A stretch of 62,277 bases of DNA from Nitrospinota bacterium (GCA_013349585.1 DUZG01000006.1:1-62277); one strand, 5' to 3'. Counted from the stretch's first letter, positions 18,905-29,850 are shown. Numbers and translations are program-made. The notes: generated by a model not told the origin, from the sequence alone.

Positions 18905-21653
18905 TCAAATTTTAAATTTACTTACCAAGCCTTGAAGATCAGCTGCAAGCTTTGAAAGCTCGTCGGCTGCATCCTTGGTCTGGCTGGAACCCTGTGTGGT
19001 TTCTTCCGCTACGGTTGAAACACCCGCGATATTCTGAGAGATTTGCCCGACTCCCTTTGCGGCTTCCTGAACATTTCTCGACATTTCATTTGTTGTTGCA
19101 CTTTGTTCTTCGACTGCACTGGCAATGGTACTGGAGATGTCATTTATTTGATTAATAATAGTGCTAATCTCCCCAATAGCTTCAACCGCATTTCCTGTAT
19201 TGGACTGAATGGTCTCAACTTTATTGCTAATTTCCTCTGTGGCTTTCGCTGTCTGATTTGCAAGCTCTTTCACTTCATTAGCCACGACGGCAAAGCCTTT
19301 TCCTGCTTCACCGGCACGGCTGCCTCTATTGTAGCATTCAGGGCTAACAAGTTGGTTTGTTCCGCAATAGAGGTGATCACTTTAACGATTTCACCAATTT
19401 CCTTGGAACTTTCACCAAGAGTGCTTATGGTTTCATTGGTTCGTATAGCCACTTCAACGGCTTCGCTGGGAATTTGAGCTGCCTTAGTTGAATTGATAGC
19501 GATTTCACTGATGCTTGCACTCATTTCTTCTGCTCCTGTAGCAACCGTCTGAACGTTATTGCTCATTCTTCACTGGCAGAAGCAATTACCCCAGCTTGAG
19601 CAGATGTTTCTTCTGCATTGGCGGACATAGTCGTGCTGGTGCAGTGAGTTCTTCTGCGGCAGCACTGACAGACTCTGCATTTTTTCCAATGTCTCCCAGG
19701 TCATTACGTAAGCTGGAAAAGAACTTTTTGAGTCCCTCACCCATTCGTCCAATTGCGTTATCACCGGTGATGGTGATTTCCTGAGTGAGGTCTCCTTCCG
19801 AGGCGGCTTTAACTACATCTAGCATGACATCGACTTTTCCTTGAAGTTCTTTGGCCAATTTCTGTTCACGTTCTGTTGCCTCGTTTGCAATTTTTTATTT
19901 TTGTACCTAGTCTGTAACGATACCCCAATCGACCATGGGTCCAAGATAATCACTGTTGTCATCTACGTTTGCTGTAATACTGAGCTTCAAAATTTCAGGC
20001 CCCACTTGGATCATTGCTTCGTGTCGCAGGTTGGCTGGGTTAGAAAGTATTTTTCGTTGATGGGCTGGGTTTTTGTGAAATATATCAACAGATTGCCCAA
20101 CGATTGTATCCACTTTTGTAGGAAGATGCTGCTCCAAGGTTCTAAGAACTTTTGTAGAGGCGGGATTCATGTACTGAATAACTAAATCCTTATCAGCTGC
20201 AATCATATTTCCCGGATTATTTTCTACAAAGCCAGCGAGCCGATTGATCCTTTTTTCCTGTTCAATTCTTGTTGTTGCCACACTCCAAGTGATAATGGGG
20301 CCAGTGTATTTCCTTTCCTTATCTAGGATTGCGAAAGCCTCAAGCTCAAGAATTTCAGGTCCCAATTGAAATTGTGCTTTATAAGGCATGTTGTTGGGAT
20401 CAGACAATATTTTGCGTTGGTGTGCCGGATTTTTATGAAAAATGTCTATGCTTTTTCGCATTATCTGATCGGCTGGGATGGGTAGATATTGCTCTATGGT
20501 CTTAAGAGTTTTTCAGATGCTGGGTTTATGTAAAGAACGTTAAAATCTTTAGCATCTACCATCATGAAGTTGAAGGGAGCATTTTCGATCATACACTGGA
20601 CACGGTCTGTGTCTTCAATGGGTTTTCTAACTGCTTTTAAAATGACTTTTGTAAAAATTGCAGTCAACGCTAATCCTATAACAAGTAATATTCATAGATT
20701 GGTAACCAAGGACTCTAAACGGTCTTTAGAATTTAACATGTCAGCTGCGAGTAGCTGCTTCTGGTTTGCCGCCATAGCATCAAATTGCACTTTGATTTCA
20801 AAGGCCGGTTGGGGCTGCTTTGGTACTGAGCTAGGTATTGGCGACATTCCATTCTTTGCCACCACGAATAGCTAACATTTTTTCAGGCAGAAGAGAAAAT
20901 GCCTCTCTCGCTTGAGAAAACTCCTCAAATAATATTGCTTGTTCGGGTGACAGAAGGTTTTTAGTGGCGGTTAAATCGCCAAAGCAGATAATATTTTTTT
21001 CCACATGACATCAAACGAATATTTGAATTTGAAATTTTCAAAAATAAGAAAAGCTCGAATACTAGTCAAAGATCGAGCTGTGGTTCCTCGTACATCGGCC
21101 AACATGCCGAGTAGGGATTTTCGTTCAGGGGTTGCCGCCTGTTTTGCTTCGTGATTTATTATTTTAGTAATGGCGCTAACTAGAACGCCGGCTTTTGGCG
21201 CCGCATCTTGAAGTAAAATTTTATTTGCAGGCAGAATATCGATTGTTCCAGAGATAGCTTCGTTTTCATTCTTAAAATTTTGAAAGTCTTTCAATTTAGA
21301 TTTGATGACAGTCATTCGCTGTACATTTTCCGGGTTGGTCCAATTTCCAGAAAATGCTTTCATTTTATCTATTGAAGGCTAAATTTCTTCGGACCAAGAT
21401 TTTTCGCGTTCTACTTTAAATTTGTTTTTTCCAAGAATCATCCACCCACGTAGGGCGGCAAGGGAATGGTTTATGTCGTTCAGCATCATCAGGCTGTTTT
21501 GGGCTGTGGGAACTCGCAAATCAACAACTTTGCAAGAGATTTCCTTAACCTCTTTCGTTTGCCAAATTGCATTGCCTACGATAATATGGCAACCAGAACA
21601 AAGCATATTTAAATTTTTGCGACAATTTTTAATCCATTAAACCAATTCAGCAT
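18905..21653 (-). pseudogene. Methyl-accepting chemotaxis protein, multiply frameshifted and interrupted
   Basis: Read on the minus strand, the remnant starts at 21653 behind AGGAGAGGGG with MLNWFNGLKIVAKI. It passes a TM segment, a helical periplasmic domain (WSEEI, then FSGNWTNPEN), a second TM (ILLVIGLALTAIF) and PAS modules. Two of these share the sequence IDIFHKNPAHQRKIL. A HAMP-like stretch (AASEGDLTQEITITG) and the signalling domain ([24 protein letters not shown]) end near 18905. Visible in-frame stops: TAA 21609-21611, TAG 21379-21381, TAG 20831-20833 (where Trp is expected), TGA 20692-20694 (Trp expected), TAG 19907-19909, TAA 19895-19897. Frame changes occur near 21575, 20990 (A run), 20820, 20510, 19640, 19567 and 19300. 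The last is one base short in [12 protein letters not shown]. The mixture of substitutions and indels argues for true decay. No other chemotaxis gene is in the window. Confidence 0.92.
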
Positions 21654-21921
21654 ATCCCCTCTCCTCATTCCTTAAATAGGAATACAAAAATATTTTTTAT
21701 AAATGCAGGGTTAATTTTTTTTTGATATTTTTTATATCAGATAGAAGATTAACGTAGTTCAATGGATTTATTAAAAAAGGGTATATTTTTATTTTTCTGC
21801 CTTAATATTTAGATTAGTACATTATATTTGTCTGGGGATAGTTGTCTGGTAATTAGTGGAAGGATTTTCGTTTGGGTAAAAACACCCAGGCCCCTGTTGG
21901 AGCTAATCCGCGAGAGGTGCC

Positions 21922-23505
21922 CTAGGGTTTTGAGGTCTTTTTTGAAAAAGCATTGAGCTTGTAGGCGACGCTGTCGATCAGAGCTTGCCAACTGGCCTCG
22001 ATGATATTTTCGGATACGCCTACGGTTCCCCATTTGCTGTGGTGGTCGCCCGATTCGATCAGTACACGAGTTTTGGCGCGTGTGCCTTTTTTCTCTTCGA
22101 GAATTCGTACTTTGTAATCGTAGAGGTTGACTTCTTCCAGTTCTGGGTAAAATTTTACCAATGCTTTTTTGATGGCCTTATCGAGAGCGTTGACGGGGCC
22201 CGTTCCTTCTGCTACAGAAACTTCTTGCACCCCGTTCACTTTTAATTTTACGGTGGCCTCAGATATAGGTTCTTCATCTTCCTGACGCTTTTCAACGATG
22301 ACGCGGAAACCGATAAACTCAAAGAAGACTTCTTTTTCACCCAGAGCATCCCGCATCATTAATTCGAAAGAAGCTTCCGCTCCTTCATACTGAAACCCCA
22401 GATTTTCAGATTCCTTGAGAGTTGCCAATATCTTCTGAATTTTAGGATCATTCCCATCGACATCAATGCCAAACTCTTTGGCTTTATGAAGCACATTGCT
22501 TTTTCCGGAAAGGTCAGATATCAGGATACGCTGGTTATTACCGACTACTTCGGGTTTGATATGTTCATAGGTCTTCGCATTTTTGCGCACTGCGCTTACG
22601 TGAACGCCGCCTTTGTGGGCAAAGGCACTTTTACCGACAAACGGTTGTTGATTCCAATGTGCTTTATTTGCCAATTCATCTACAAATGCGGAAACATCTT
22701 TTAACGTTTCAAGCTGCTCATCTGAAATGCAATCGAGTCCCATTTTGATTTTTAAATTGGGGATTACGGAGATAAGATTCGCATTTCCACATCTCTCGCC
22801 AATGCCATTCACTGTTCCTTGGACTTGTTGCGCTCCTGCACGCACTGCGCTTAGCGAATTTGCTACGGCTAACTCAGAATCGTTGTGGGCATGGATCCCT
22901 AGTTTGATTGAAACGGATTTATTAACTTCCGCAAAAATAGAGTGCACCTGGTCAGGAAGCGTTCCACCGTTGGTGTCACAGAGTATGATCCAGTCTGCAC
23001 CTGCTGACTCAGCCTCTTTGATTGCTTTTATTGCGTATTCTGGATTATTTTTGTAGCCATCAAAAAAATGTTCGGCATCGAACAAAACTTCAGTTCGGTG
23101 TTTTTTAAGGTAGCTGATGCTATCAAAAATCATCCTCAGGTTTTCATCGAGGGTAGTGGACAAGGCATCTATTATATGCAGGTCCCATGTTTTTCCGAAA
23201 AGGGTGATAACTTCGGTTTCGGTTTTCATCAGAGCTTGTAAAACGATGTCCTCTTCTACCTTTTTATCAGGATAGCGGGTACTGCCAAATGCGGTGATTT
23301 TTGTTTGTAAAAAGTTTGCGCGGCTAGCTTTGGAAAAAAACTCGATGTCGCGTGGGTTCGACCCTGGCCAACCGCCCTCGACATAATGCACCCCCAGCTC
23401 ATCGAGCCTGTGAGCGATGCGCATTTTATCTTCAACAGTGAACGATACACCTTCTGCTTGCGAGCCATCGCGAAGTGTGGTGTCGTATATTTTTACTGAG
23501 TTCAT
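21922..23505 (-). CDS. cimA: (R)-citramalate synthase
   Basis: CimA condenses pyruvate and acetyl-CoA to citramalate, giving a threonine-independent route to 2-oxobutyrate and isoleucine. The 527-residue protein has an HMGL-like TIM barrel beginning [18 protein letters not shown]. It then has [16 protein letters not shown] and [12 protein letters not shown] metal/substrate motifs, and [16 protein letters not shown]-terminal LeuA-type allosteric domain follows (about 390-510). The [12 protein letters not shown] start and length fit the CimA subfamily better than LeuA or NifV, but leucine-pathway activity cannot be excluded by sequence alone. Its ATG overlaps the lysC stop by four bases (ATGA), so the genes are translationally coupled. 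Confidence 0.85.
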   Translation of the reverse strand: MNSVKIYDTTLRDGSQAEGVSFTVEDKMRIAHRLDELGVHYVEGGWPGSNPRDIEFFSKASRANFLQTKITAFGSTRYPDKKVEEDIVLQALMKTETEVITLFGKTWDLHIIDALSTTLDENLRMIFDSISYLKKHRTEVLFDAEHFFDGYKNNPEYAIKAIKEAESAGADWIILCDTNGGTLPDQVHSIFAEVNKSVSIKLGIHAHNDSELAVANSLSAVRAGAQQVQGTVNGIGERCGNANLISVIPNLKIKMGLDCISDEQLETLKDVSAFVDELANKAHWNQQPFVGKSAFAHKGGVHVSAVRKNAKTYEHIKPEVVGNNQRILISDLSGKSNVLHKAKEFGIDVDGNDPKIQKILATLKESENLGFQYEGAEASFELMMRDALGEKEVFFEFIGFRVIVEKRQEDEEPISEATVKLKVNGVQEVSVAEGTGPVNALDKAIKKALVKFYPELEEVNLYDYKVRILEEKKGTRAKTRVLIESGDHHSKWGTVGVSENIIEASWQALIDSVAYKLNAFSKKTSKP

Positions 23506-24797
23506 TTTTTCTTAATTTTAGATTTTTTACGGGCCGGACTATTTTTATTTTCGATACTTTTTATGGGTGTTGGCTTGGTGTCCAGACCGAATGCCGTATG
23601 AAGCGCATTAACAGCGGCTTTAGTATGCTTTTGTTCGATGATGCATGAAACTTTTATTTCTGAAGTACTAATCATCAGAATATTAATTTTTTCTTTAGAA
23701 AGCGATTTAAAAATCCGTGCTGCAACCCCTGAATGGCTTCTCATCCCTGCGCCTACAATGGAGATTTTAGCTATCTTCGAATCGGCACTGACGTTTACAG
23801 CGCGAATCTTTTTAGCCACTTTTTCCATGATGACCATTGCTTCATTCAACTCTTCACGATCCAGTGTGAAAGATAAGTCGGTATGGCCTTCGGCACTGAT
23901 ATTCTGGATGATCATGTCCACAGAAAGACCGGCATCAGCAATGGAACCAAATATATTTGCTGCTATACCCGGTTGATCGGGGACTTCTTTCAAAGTGATT
24001 TTCGCTTGATTTTTATCGTACATGATTCCGGAAACCACCGGCTGTTCCATATTTGAATCCTCCTCGCAGATCAACGTTCCTTTGCCCCCTTCTATATAAG
24101 AGGACTTTACGACCAAAGGCATTCGAAACTTATGAGCAAATTCAACGCAACGTATTTGTAGAACTTTAGCCCCTAAGCTGGCCATTTCGAGCATCTCATC
24201 ATACGATACCACATCAAGCTTTTTTGCTTTTGGTACCATTCTTGGATCTGCTGTATAAACGCCATCAACATCGGTATAAATTTCGCATTGGGAGGCGCCG
24301 AGCGCAACAGCCAAAGCAACGGCAGAAGTGTCAGAGCCACCCCGCCCCAATGTTGTTACATCGCCTTTTTCATTGATGCCTTGAAAGCCAGCTACAACGA
24401 TAACGTTGTTCTCTTTTAAAGCTTGTTGAGCCCTTTTAGCATCGATTTGTTTAATCCGTGCGCGGGTATGCACACTATCTGTTTGCAAGCCGATCTGCCT
24501 TCCCGTCATAGAGATCGCAGGGATGCCCAGAGCTTGAAGGGCCATAGTCAACAATGCGCTTGATATTCTTTCCCCCGACGAAAGTAAAAGGTCCATCTCT
24601 CTTCTTTCCGGGTTGTCGCAAATTTGGTGGGCCAATTTTACAAGCTTATCGGTTTCGCCAGCCATTGCTGAAACTACGACCACCACCTGGGTTCCTGTTT
24701 TGCGGATGCGAGCGATTCTTTGGGCAACGTGTTGAATACGATCAATAGTACCGACCGATGTGCCACCATATTTTTGTACGACTAAGGGCATGTTCAT
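23502..24797 (-). CDS. lysC: Aspartate kinase
   Basis: The enzyme phosphorylates aspartate, the first step toward lysine, threonine, methionine and diaminopimelate. The 431-residue protein starts with the family motif [11 protein letters not shown] and contains [15 protein letters not shown] and [15 protein letters not shown]. Two C-terminal ACT domains (about 265-400) should bind feedback inhibitors. ATG codons at 24797 and 24791 are both possible. A lysine- and serine-rich tail of about 25 residues beyond the last ACT domain is unusual. It overlaps both neighbours by four bases, making an apgM-like / lysC / cimA coupled set. Confidence 0.93.
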   Translation of the reverse strand: MNMPLVVQKYGGTSVGTIDRIQHVAQRIARIRKTGTQVVVVVSAMAGETDKLVKLAHQICDNPERREMDLLLSSGERISSALLTMALQALGIPAISMTGRQIGLQTDSVHTRARIKQIDAKRAQQALKENNVIVVAGFQGINEKGDVTTLGRGGSDTSAVALAVALGASQCEIYTDVDGVYTADPRMVPKAKKLDVVSYDEMLEMASLGAKVLQIRCVEFAHKFRMPLVVKSSYIEGGKGTLICEEDSNMEQPVVSGIMYDKNQAKITLKEVPDQPGIAANIFGSIADAGLSVDMIIQNISAEGHTDLSFTLDREELNEAMVIMEKVAKKIRAVNVSADSKIAKISIVGAGMRSHSGVAARIFKSLSKEKINILMISTSEIKVSCIIEQKHTKAAVNALHTAFGLDTKPTPIKSIENKNSPARKKSKIKKK

Positions 24798-25993
24798 AAT
24801 GCATTATTTAAGAATGCTTCGATTAGCTCGGGGGCGGTGTTAAATTTTTTCCCCGAATCTAAAATTTGTTCGTCATATTTTGTTAAGCCGCCGGTTTCTT
24901 CTTTAGCTTTCGAAGAGTAAACCAGATAGGGCACAGGGCCTCGGTCGTACTTCATCAACGATGCGGAGCTTACATGATTGACAACAATCAGTAGTTTTGT
25001 TTCTTCCTGTGTCTCAAGGGCTTGAGCAATGGGTTTGACCACTTCTGAGTCAAAATCTTCAATCGCCAGAATTTTATCGTCAATACTGCCTTTAAGGGAA
25101 ACTTCTTCTCCCGCAGAAATATGTAAAAAGACCACATCTTTCTTTTCCAGTTCTGCCAGAGTTGTTTTTACTTTTCCAGAATAATTGGTGTTGTAAAAAC
25201 CGGTTGCTCCTTCTACATCTATAACTTCTATCCCTGAAGTCTTGGCAATGCCTTTGACCATCGATGATGCGGTGATGACTGATGCCGATTTTCCAAATCG
25301 CTTATGGAAAGTGGGTAGCGAAGGAAGCTCGCCGTTCCCCCAGAGCCAGATGCTGTTAACAGCATCTTTTTGTTCCTGAATGCGTTTTTGATTATAAGGA
25401 AGATTGTGCAAAACTATTTGCGCTTGATTCATCACGAAAACAAGATCGCGCACGTCTTTTCCTTCGGGCATAAACTTTCTTATTCCCTCGCCAATAAGTT
25501 CGTTGGGCGGAGTCAACCTTTCCTGTATCGGCGGATTTTTTACTACTACGAGATTATGATACCCCCTCCCATGATGGAACGTGGCTTCGGTCACCTGTAC
25601 GTTTAAAGCATTTATTAATAGCTCAGAATCTTCAGCGGATAAATTTCCGCCTGTATAATCCTTCATCACCATATCGTCATGGGTGGCTTGAAGGGTTATT
25701 AGATCGCAGCATAAAACGGTTTCATCTGCTTCAGGTTTTACTCCTAGCCCAATTGCATCGAGAGCGGCATGACCGATTTTATATTTTTCTGGATCGTAGC
25801 CCAAAAGTCCCAGGCAGGAAATTTCATTTCCTAGGTGAAGACTGTCCGGCAGAGTTTGCACTGGCCCACATTGACCTTTTTTCACCAGGGCATCCAGATT
25901 GGGCGTCTCTGCAAGCTGCAAAGGAGTTTTATTATCTTTTTCAGCGAAAGGCTTGTCAGTCAGGCCTGCCACAATTATGACTAAATATTTCAT
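24794..25993 (-). CDS. ApgM-like (alkaline-phosphatase superfamily) protein with degenerate active site
   Basis: The 399-residue protein aligns along its length with archaeal-type cofactor-independent phosphoglycerate mutase and its 'proposed homoserine kinase' branch. [24 protein letters not shown] and [14 protein letters not shown] are conserved. Residues expected for metal binding or catalysis are not: the N-terminal Asp of the DG motif is Ala9, the nucleophilic Ser of GSD is Asn56 (GNE), and the DEAGH Asp and His are Glu296 and Leu300. The Asp of DHPTP is Asn339, and the His of THT is Tyr349; only His340 remains. Family residues are quoted from memory. Overlap with lysC ties it to aspartate-family amino acids. 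Either it is a non-catalytic homologue or it uses different chemistry. It is not reliably a mutase. Confidence 0.7.
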   Translation of the reverse strand: MKYLVIIVAGLTDKPFAEKDNKTPLQLAETPNLDALVKKGQCGPVQTLPDSLHLGNEISCLGLLGYDPEKYKIGHAALDAIGLGVKPEADETVLCCDLITLQATHDDMVMKDYTGGNLSAEDSELLINALNVQVTEATFHHGRGYHNLVVVKNPPIQERLTPPNELIGEGIRKFMPEGKDVRDLVFVMNQAQIVLHNLPYNQKRIQEQKDAVNSIWLWGNGELPSLPTFHKRFGKSASVITASSMVKGIAKTSGIEVIDVEGATGFYNTNYSGKVKTTLAELEKKDVVFLHISAGEEVSLKGSIDDKILAIEDFDSEVVKPIAQALETQEETKLLIVVNHVSSASLMKYDRGPVPYLVYSSKAKEETGGLTKYDEQILDSGKKFNTAPELIEAFLNNAL

Positions 25994-26399
25994 TTCATTA
26001 GGGAATTTATTGGTCCGAAAAGCCGGGGATTAAGAATTATAACTTAGTTTTTCTAAATTCCCCAGTCCAAATGCGAAGTTGTGTTTATAAATGTAAAGAA
26101 AGGCGTAAAATAAAAGAACAACTAGTATGCTTATCAAAGGCGAAATTTTTTAAATGTTTCAAATTTGAAACTTTAAACAAAATCTTACTAAAAATACAGA
26201 ACAGAACGAGTTATATTTTTATTGGTTTAGCAATATCTTTTTGTCTAAAAATTAGATTTTACCCATAAAAATCAAACTGTTATGGACGGTAAGTCACTTT
26301 TGTGATACGGTATTTTAAATTATTTAATATCGCTAAGTGAATGGAATATTTTGAGATTTTTTATCCATTAGTTTCTGAGAGGAATTAAGGAGATTAGAC
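25994..26399. other. Divergent intergenic region with a perfect 16-bp palindrome
   Basis: This 406-base AT-rich gap lies between two divergently transcribed genes and must hold both promoters. A perfect palindrome, GTTTCAAATTTGAAAC, is at 26156-26171 and could be a dimeric repressor site. A 65-codon ORF (26071-26268) looks spurious: no ribosome-binding site and no family resemblance. AAGGAG at 26388-26393 is the ribosome-binding site of the downstream hydrolase. Confidence 0.45.
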
Positions 26400-27284
26400 A
26401 TGTATGAGGTGAACGAAATTTGTAAAAATGGCTCGTCTCTACCCCTGACCACTGATGGTAACCTTCGCATTGTATTTATAGGTACGGGTTCTGCTTTTGC
26501 AAAGCGCCGGCGACAGTCCAATATGCTTATCATTCAAGGTGACCACCATGTTTTGATTGATTGTGGCACGCAGGGACCATTGGCATTGAATGATGTGGGG
26601 CTGAGTGTTTTGAAAGTACGTTGCTACCACCCTACACATAGCCATGCAGACCATATTGGCGGATTGGAAGAAGTCGCGTTGATGAACCGCTACACCCCAA
26701 ACGCGGAAAAACCAGATATGATTATTCTGCGTGATTATCAGGATCTGCTATGGAGTAAAAGTCTGGCGGGAGGTTGCGAATCCTGTGAGGCTAGTCAAGG
26801 CCGTCCACTTCAACTGAATGATTTTTTCAATATTTTACGTCCACAAAATATAGAGATAGATGGCCGAAAATTCTGGTCATATAAACATGGGCCCATTGAG
26901 CTGGTTATAATGAGGACCCGGCATTTCCCAGACACGGCTATCAGCGTTGATGAATCGCAATGGTGTTCAGGTGTTTTTATAAATCGACGTGCTTGGATTT
27001 CGGGAGACACAATGTTTGATGCAGATTACCCGATTCGATTCAGTAAAACGGCTGAGGTCATGTTCCATGATACGCAATTGTTTTTTGGCGGTGTGCATGC
27101 TTCATATCAAGAGCTGAATACTTTGCCGGATGATGTTAAATCAAAAATGTATTTGTACCATTATGGGGATAACTGGGATAAACCGGAAACCTGGGCAAAA
27201 GGGGCAACCGATTATACGGGTGAACCTGCTAAAGATGGTTTTCTGGGCTGGACAGAACAGAATGTGGCATACGATTTCAAATAA
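26400..27284 (+). CDS. Metallo-beta-lactamase-fold hydrolase (RNase Z/phosphodiesterase-like)
   Basis: This 294-residue MBL-fold enzyme has a complete dinuclear metal site. THSHADHIGG is the HxHxDH motif (about residues 79-84), MRTRHFPDT carries a further His, SGDTMFD the bridging Asp, and the C-terminal YLYHYGD the last His. The IGTGSAFA start resembles RNase Z and cyclic-nucleotide phosphodiesterase-like MBL proteins. It lacks the exosite arm of tRNase Z. A CESC cysteine pair sits in an insert at about residue 126. It is intact among decaying neighbours, and a strong AAGGAG site precedes it. The substrate is unknown. Confidence 0.8.
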   Translation: MYEVNEICKNGSSLPLTTDGNLRIVFIGTGSAFAKRRRQSNMLIIQGDHHVLIDCGTQGPLALNDVGLSVLKVRCYHPTHSHADHIGGLEEVALMNRYTPNAEKPDMIILRDYQDLLWSKSLAGGCESCEASQGRPLQLNDFFNILRPQNIEIDGRKFWSYKHGPIELVIMRTRHFPDTAISVDESQWCSGVFINRRAWISGDTMFDADYPIRFSKTAEVMFHDTQLFFGGVHASYQELNTLPDDVKSKMYLYHYGDNWDKPETWAKGATDYTGEPAKDGFLGWTEQNVAYDFK

Positions 27285-27369
27285 ATAATATTTCTGATAA
27301 AGTTTCGCGTTCCCCACAGGTTTTAAGTATCAAAATAATGTTAGGGCGGTTAAGGAGGATGGCCCGAAG

Positions 27370-28608
27370 ATGAATTACCATATTACTTTAAGCACTTGGT
27401 CCGGGGAAAGTAGGACAGAAGCCGCCGAGAAGCTATCAAGAATATTCCGCCTGAATAAGGAAAAAGGCATAGCTATATTGGAAGGTCTATGCGAAGGACT
27501 TCCCTAGCGATTTAAAAATACTATTTCCAACCAACAGGCAACTCAAGCTTCAAAATTTTTACAAGAGGTTGGGTTCTCTGTAGACATCACACCGGAAGAA
27601 GGAGAGGTAGAACCTTTACCGGTACCCACCGATGAGACTGAACCCGCAGTATCCGCGACACCTTTAGAAACTGAATCCTCTTATCGCATGGGATTTCAGG
27701 GAGATGGTTGCACTTTATTCGGCATCACTTTCATCAATCTCATAAAAACTATATTCACTCTCGGATTTTATCGATTCTGGGCAAAGACCCGTGTGCGCCA
27801 ATATCTTTGGGGACAAACGCTTCTTGCCGGTGACCGCTTTTCTTATCACGGAACGGCAAAGGAGTTGTTGCGAGGTGCTGTTCGTTTTGGATTATTTTTT
27901 CTTTTTTTCGTTGCGGTGAGTGTCTACATTTTTCTTAAGTTTGGCTCGGAAGAAAGTGAACTGGTTGGAAATTTATTTACAGTGGTCTTTATGTTTTGGC
28001 TTCCATTTCTTATGGTGGGAGCATGGCGGTATCGTCTTTCCAGAACAGCGTGGAGGGGAATACGATTCTCCTTCCATGGTCAGGGGCGACAAGCCTTGGC
28101 AGTTTATTTTAAAGGTTATCTAGCCGTTCCTCTGACACTAGGATTATATTGGCCCTACTTTAAAATGGAGACAGAAAAATTCTGGCGACAGAATTCCAGA
28201 TTCGGTGATTTGCGGATGCGTTTTTCCGGGGAAGGAAAAGATTTTCTGAAAAAATTTATTTTTGCCCTATTACTTACTCCTTTAACGCTGGGGTTTTATC
28301 TTTTCTGGTTCAGTGCCGATTTAAGTCGCTATATATGGTCCCATACTCATATTGGGGATGCCACTTTCCATTTTCCTATTAAGGGAGGAGATTATTTCAA
28401 TTTAAAAATGGTTAATTTTTTCATAATTATTTTTACTCTCGGCCTGGGTAATTCTTGGGTTGTGGTTCGCAACCGTAAATTTATTACTGACCATTTAACA
28501 TTTTCCGGAAATATTGAACTCAATCGAGTCGTCCAGGAAATGCAAGACAGTGGAGCCTTTGGCGAAGAGAGTATGGATATTATGGATGTGCCCATTGAAA
28601 TCGGTTAA
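27370..28608 (+). pseudogene. DUF898 membrane protein gene with an in-frame amber codon in its N-terminal domain
   Basis: A single frame runs from the ATG at 27370 (AGGAGG at 27353-27358) to 28608, broken only by TAG at 27505-27507 (codon 46). The first ~75 codons resemble the small domain often placed before DUF805/DUF898 proteins (AAEKLSRIFRLNKEKGIAIL, then QASKFLQEVGFSVDI). A Pro/Glu-rich linker follows. DUF898 begins near 27688 (GFQGDGCTLFGI) with about six membrane segments and repeated TLGFYRFW, TLGLYWPYF, TLGFYLFW turns. The ATG at 27688 has no ribosome-binding site, so reinitiation there looks weak. Either the gene is recently broken, or the stop is read through, or it is a sequence error. 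The M48 peptidase gene downstream is its usual partner. Confidence 0.7.
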
Positions 28609-28710
28609 GCTTCCCTTAGAAGATTTCTGAAAACTTCCAAACCGTCACCTTCAAGAAGCTAAAGGTATCGAAGGATTGCGGCTTATTCAATGCTCGCATC
28701 AGGAGCGGGA

Positions 28711-29850
28711 ATGGTTACCTCAAAAATTCAGTTTAGCGGTTCCCTGTTCGATGGAAAAAATGCGCAAAAAAAACCCGTTCGCATCGAATTAACTCCGTAC
28801 CATATTAAGCTTACACTTCCCGGTCGTTCTGCGGTGACTTGGCCTTACTCGGACATTCGATGGGCTGCAGAAACAATTCCTTTCCATATTGAACATCAGC
28901 TCAATACCCCGGGAGAGATATTGGAAACTCTTGTTGTGGAAGATCCTGATTTTTATGAAAACTGTCGAAGAATAGCCCCGGATAATTTTTCCCGCATAAC
29001 AGAAATTTTTTTTTTCAATTGGACAATATTTTTAGTGGGAGTTTTAATCCTCCTTTTTTCTTTTTATGTAGCATTTAAAATTGTTCCACATTATTTTGTG
29101 GGCCAGCTCGTAGATAAGGTTCCGGTGGAATGGGAGGAAAAATTAGGAGACGCAGTTTTGTCTGCCTTCCCGGTAGAAAAAAATCCTGACCCGAAAGTAA
29201 TGGCGTTGCTCACGGATATACTGCACCTTTTAAAGCAATCTAAGGTTGAAGAGACTCCCTACAACCTAAAAATTTTTATTTTGCAGACTGAACAAATCAA
29301 TGCATTAGCTCTGCCCGGTGGGAATATTATCGTCTTTGAAGGATTGCTTAAAATAGCCGACTCTAATGAAGAGCTCGCAGGTGTGCTGGCTCATGAAGCA
29401 CAACATATATTTCTGAAACACTCTACCCGAGGTATCTTACGGAACCTGGCATCCGGGATGTTACTAGCTCTGGTTCTGGGAGATGCTAATGCCGTTATGG
29501 AGAGCGCGGTTAGTATTGCTGGGAAACTCAATACCCTGGGTTTTAGCCGTAAAATGGAAACGGAGGCCGATATGAAAGGGGTGGAACTAATGTTGGATGC
29601 AAAAATCAATCCGCAGGGAATGTTAAGTATTTATAATAAGTTACTGAAAAAAGAGTTGAAATTAGAGGAGAATAAAAAGAACGTATCCACATCTAAAAAT
29701 GTCAAAGAAATATTTTCTTATCTGTCTACCCATCCGTCTGCTAAAAGTCGCCTCAAAAAACTTGAAAAAAAAATAAAGAATAATGCAGATAAACTCTGGA
29801 TACCCCTTTATCCCAATACCCACTGGAATGAAATAAAACCAAGAGATTGA
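28711..29850 (+). CDS. Membrane-anchored M48-family metallopeptidase
   Basis: This is a zinc protease with an N-terminal domain (about 1-90) of the kind found in M48 proteins next to DUF898, one transmembrane segment (about 103-125), then the catalytic domain. The zinc motif is HEAQH (in AGVLAHEAQHIFLKH), and the third ligand Glu is in METEADMKG. ALPGGNIIVFEGLL is the preceding edge strand. The ATG at 28711 is preferred over 28690, because AGGAG at 28701-28705 precedes it by 5 bases. It is 380 residues and looks intact although the DUF898 partner upstream carries a stop. It probably acts in envelope protein turnover; this is inferred from the family. Confidence 0.82.
   Translation: MVTSKIQFSGSLFDGKNAQKKPVRIELTPYHIKLTLPGRSAVTWPYSDIRWAAETIPFHIEHQLNTPGEILETLVVEDPDFYENCRRIAPDNFSRITEIFFFNWTIFLVGVLILLFSFYVAFKIVPHYFVGQLVDKVPVEWEEKLGDAVLSAFPVEKNPDPKVMALLTDILHLLKQSKVEETPYNLKIFILQTEQINALALPGGNIIVFEGLLKIADSNEELAGVLAHEAQHIFLKHSTRGILRNLASGMLLALVLGDANAVMESAVSIAGKLNTLGFSRKMETEADMKGVELMLDAKINPQGMLSIYNKLLKKELKLEENKKNVSTSKNVKEIFSYLSTHPSAKSRLKKLEKKIKNNADKLWIPLYPNTHWNEIKPRD

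Noticed and set aside
20564-20875. Plus-strand ORF within the chemoreceptor region
   Set aside because: It is the antisense shadow of the second TM and adjacent parts of the minus-strand pseudogene.
23340-23400. tRNA-like GGTTCGACCC sequence
   Set aside because: It lies inside the cimA coding sequence and no cloverleaf can be formed around it.
26071-26268. 65-codon ORF in the divergent gap before the MBL hydrolase
   Set aside because: AT-driven composition, no ribosome-binding site, contains the 16-bp palindrome.
18905-27507. Stop-codon reassignment as an explanation for the many in-frame stops
   Set aside because: TAA, TAG and TGA all occur as interruptions and all also end intact genes; frame changes accompany them, so recoding does not explain the pattern.
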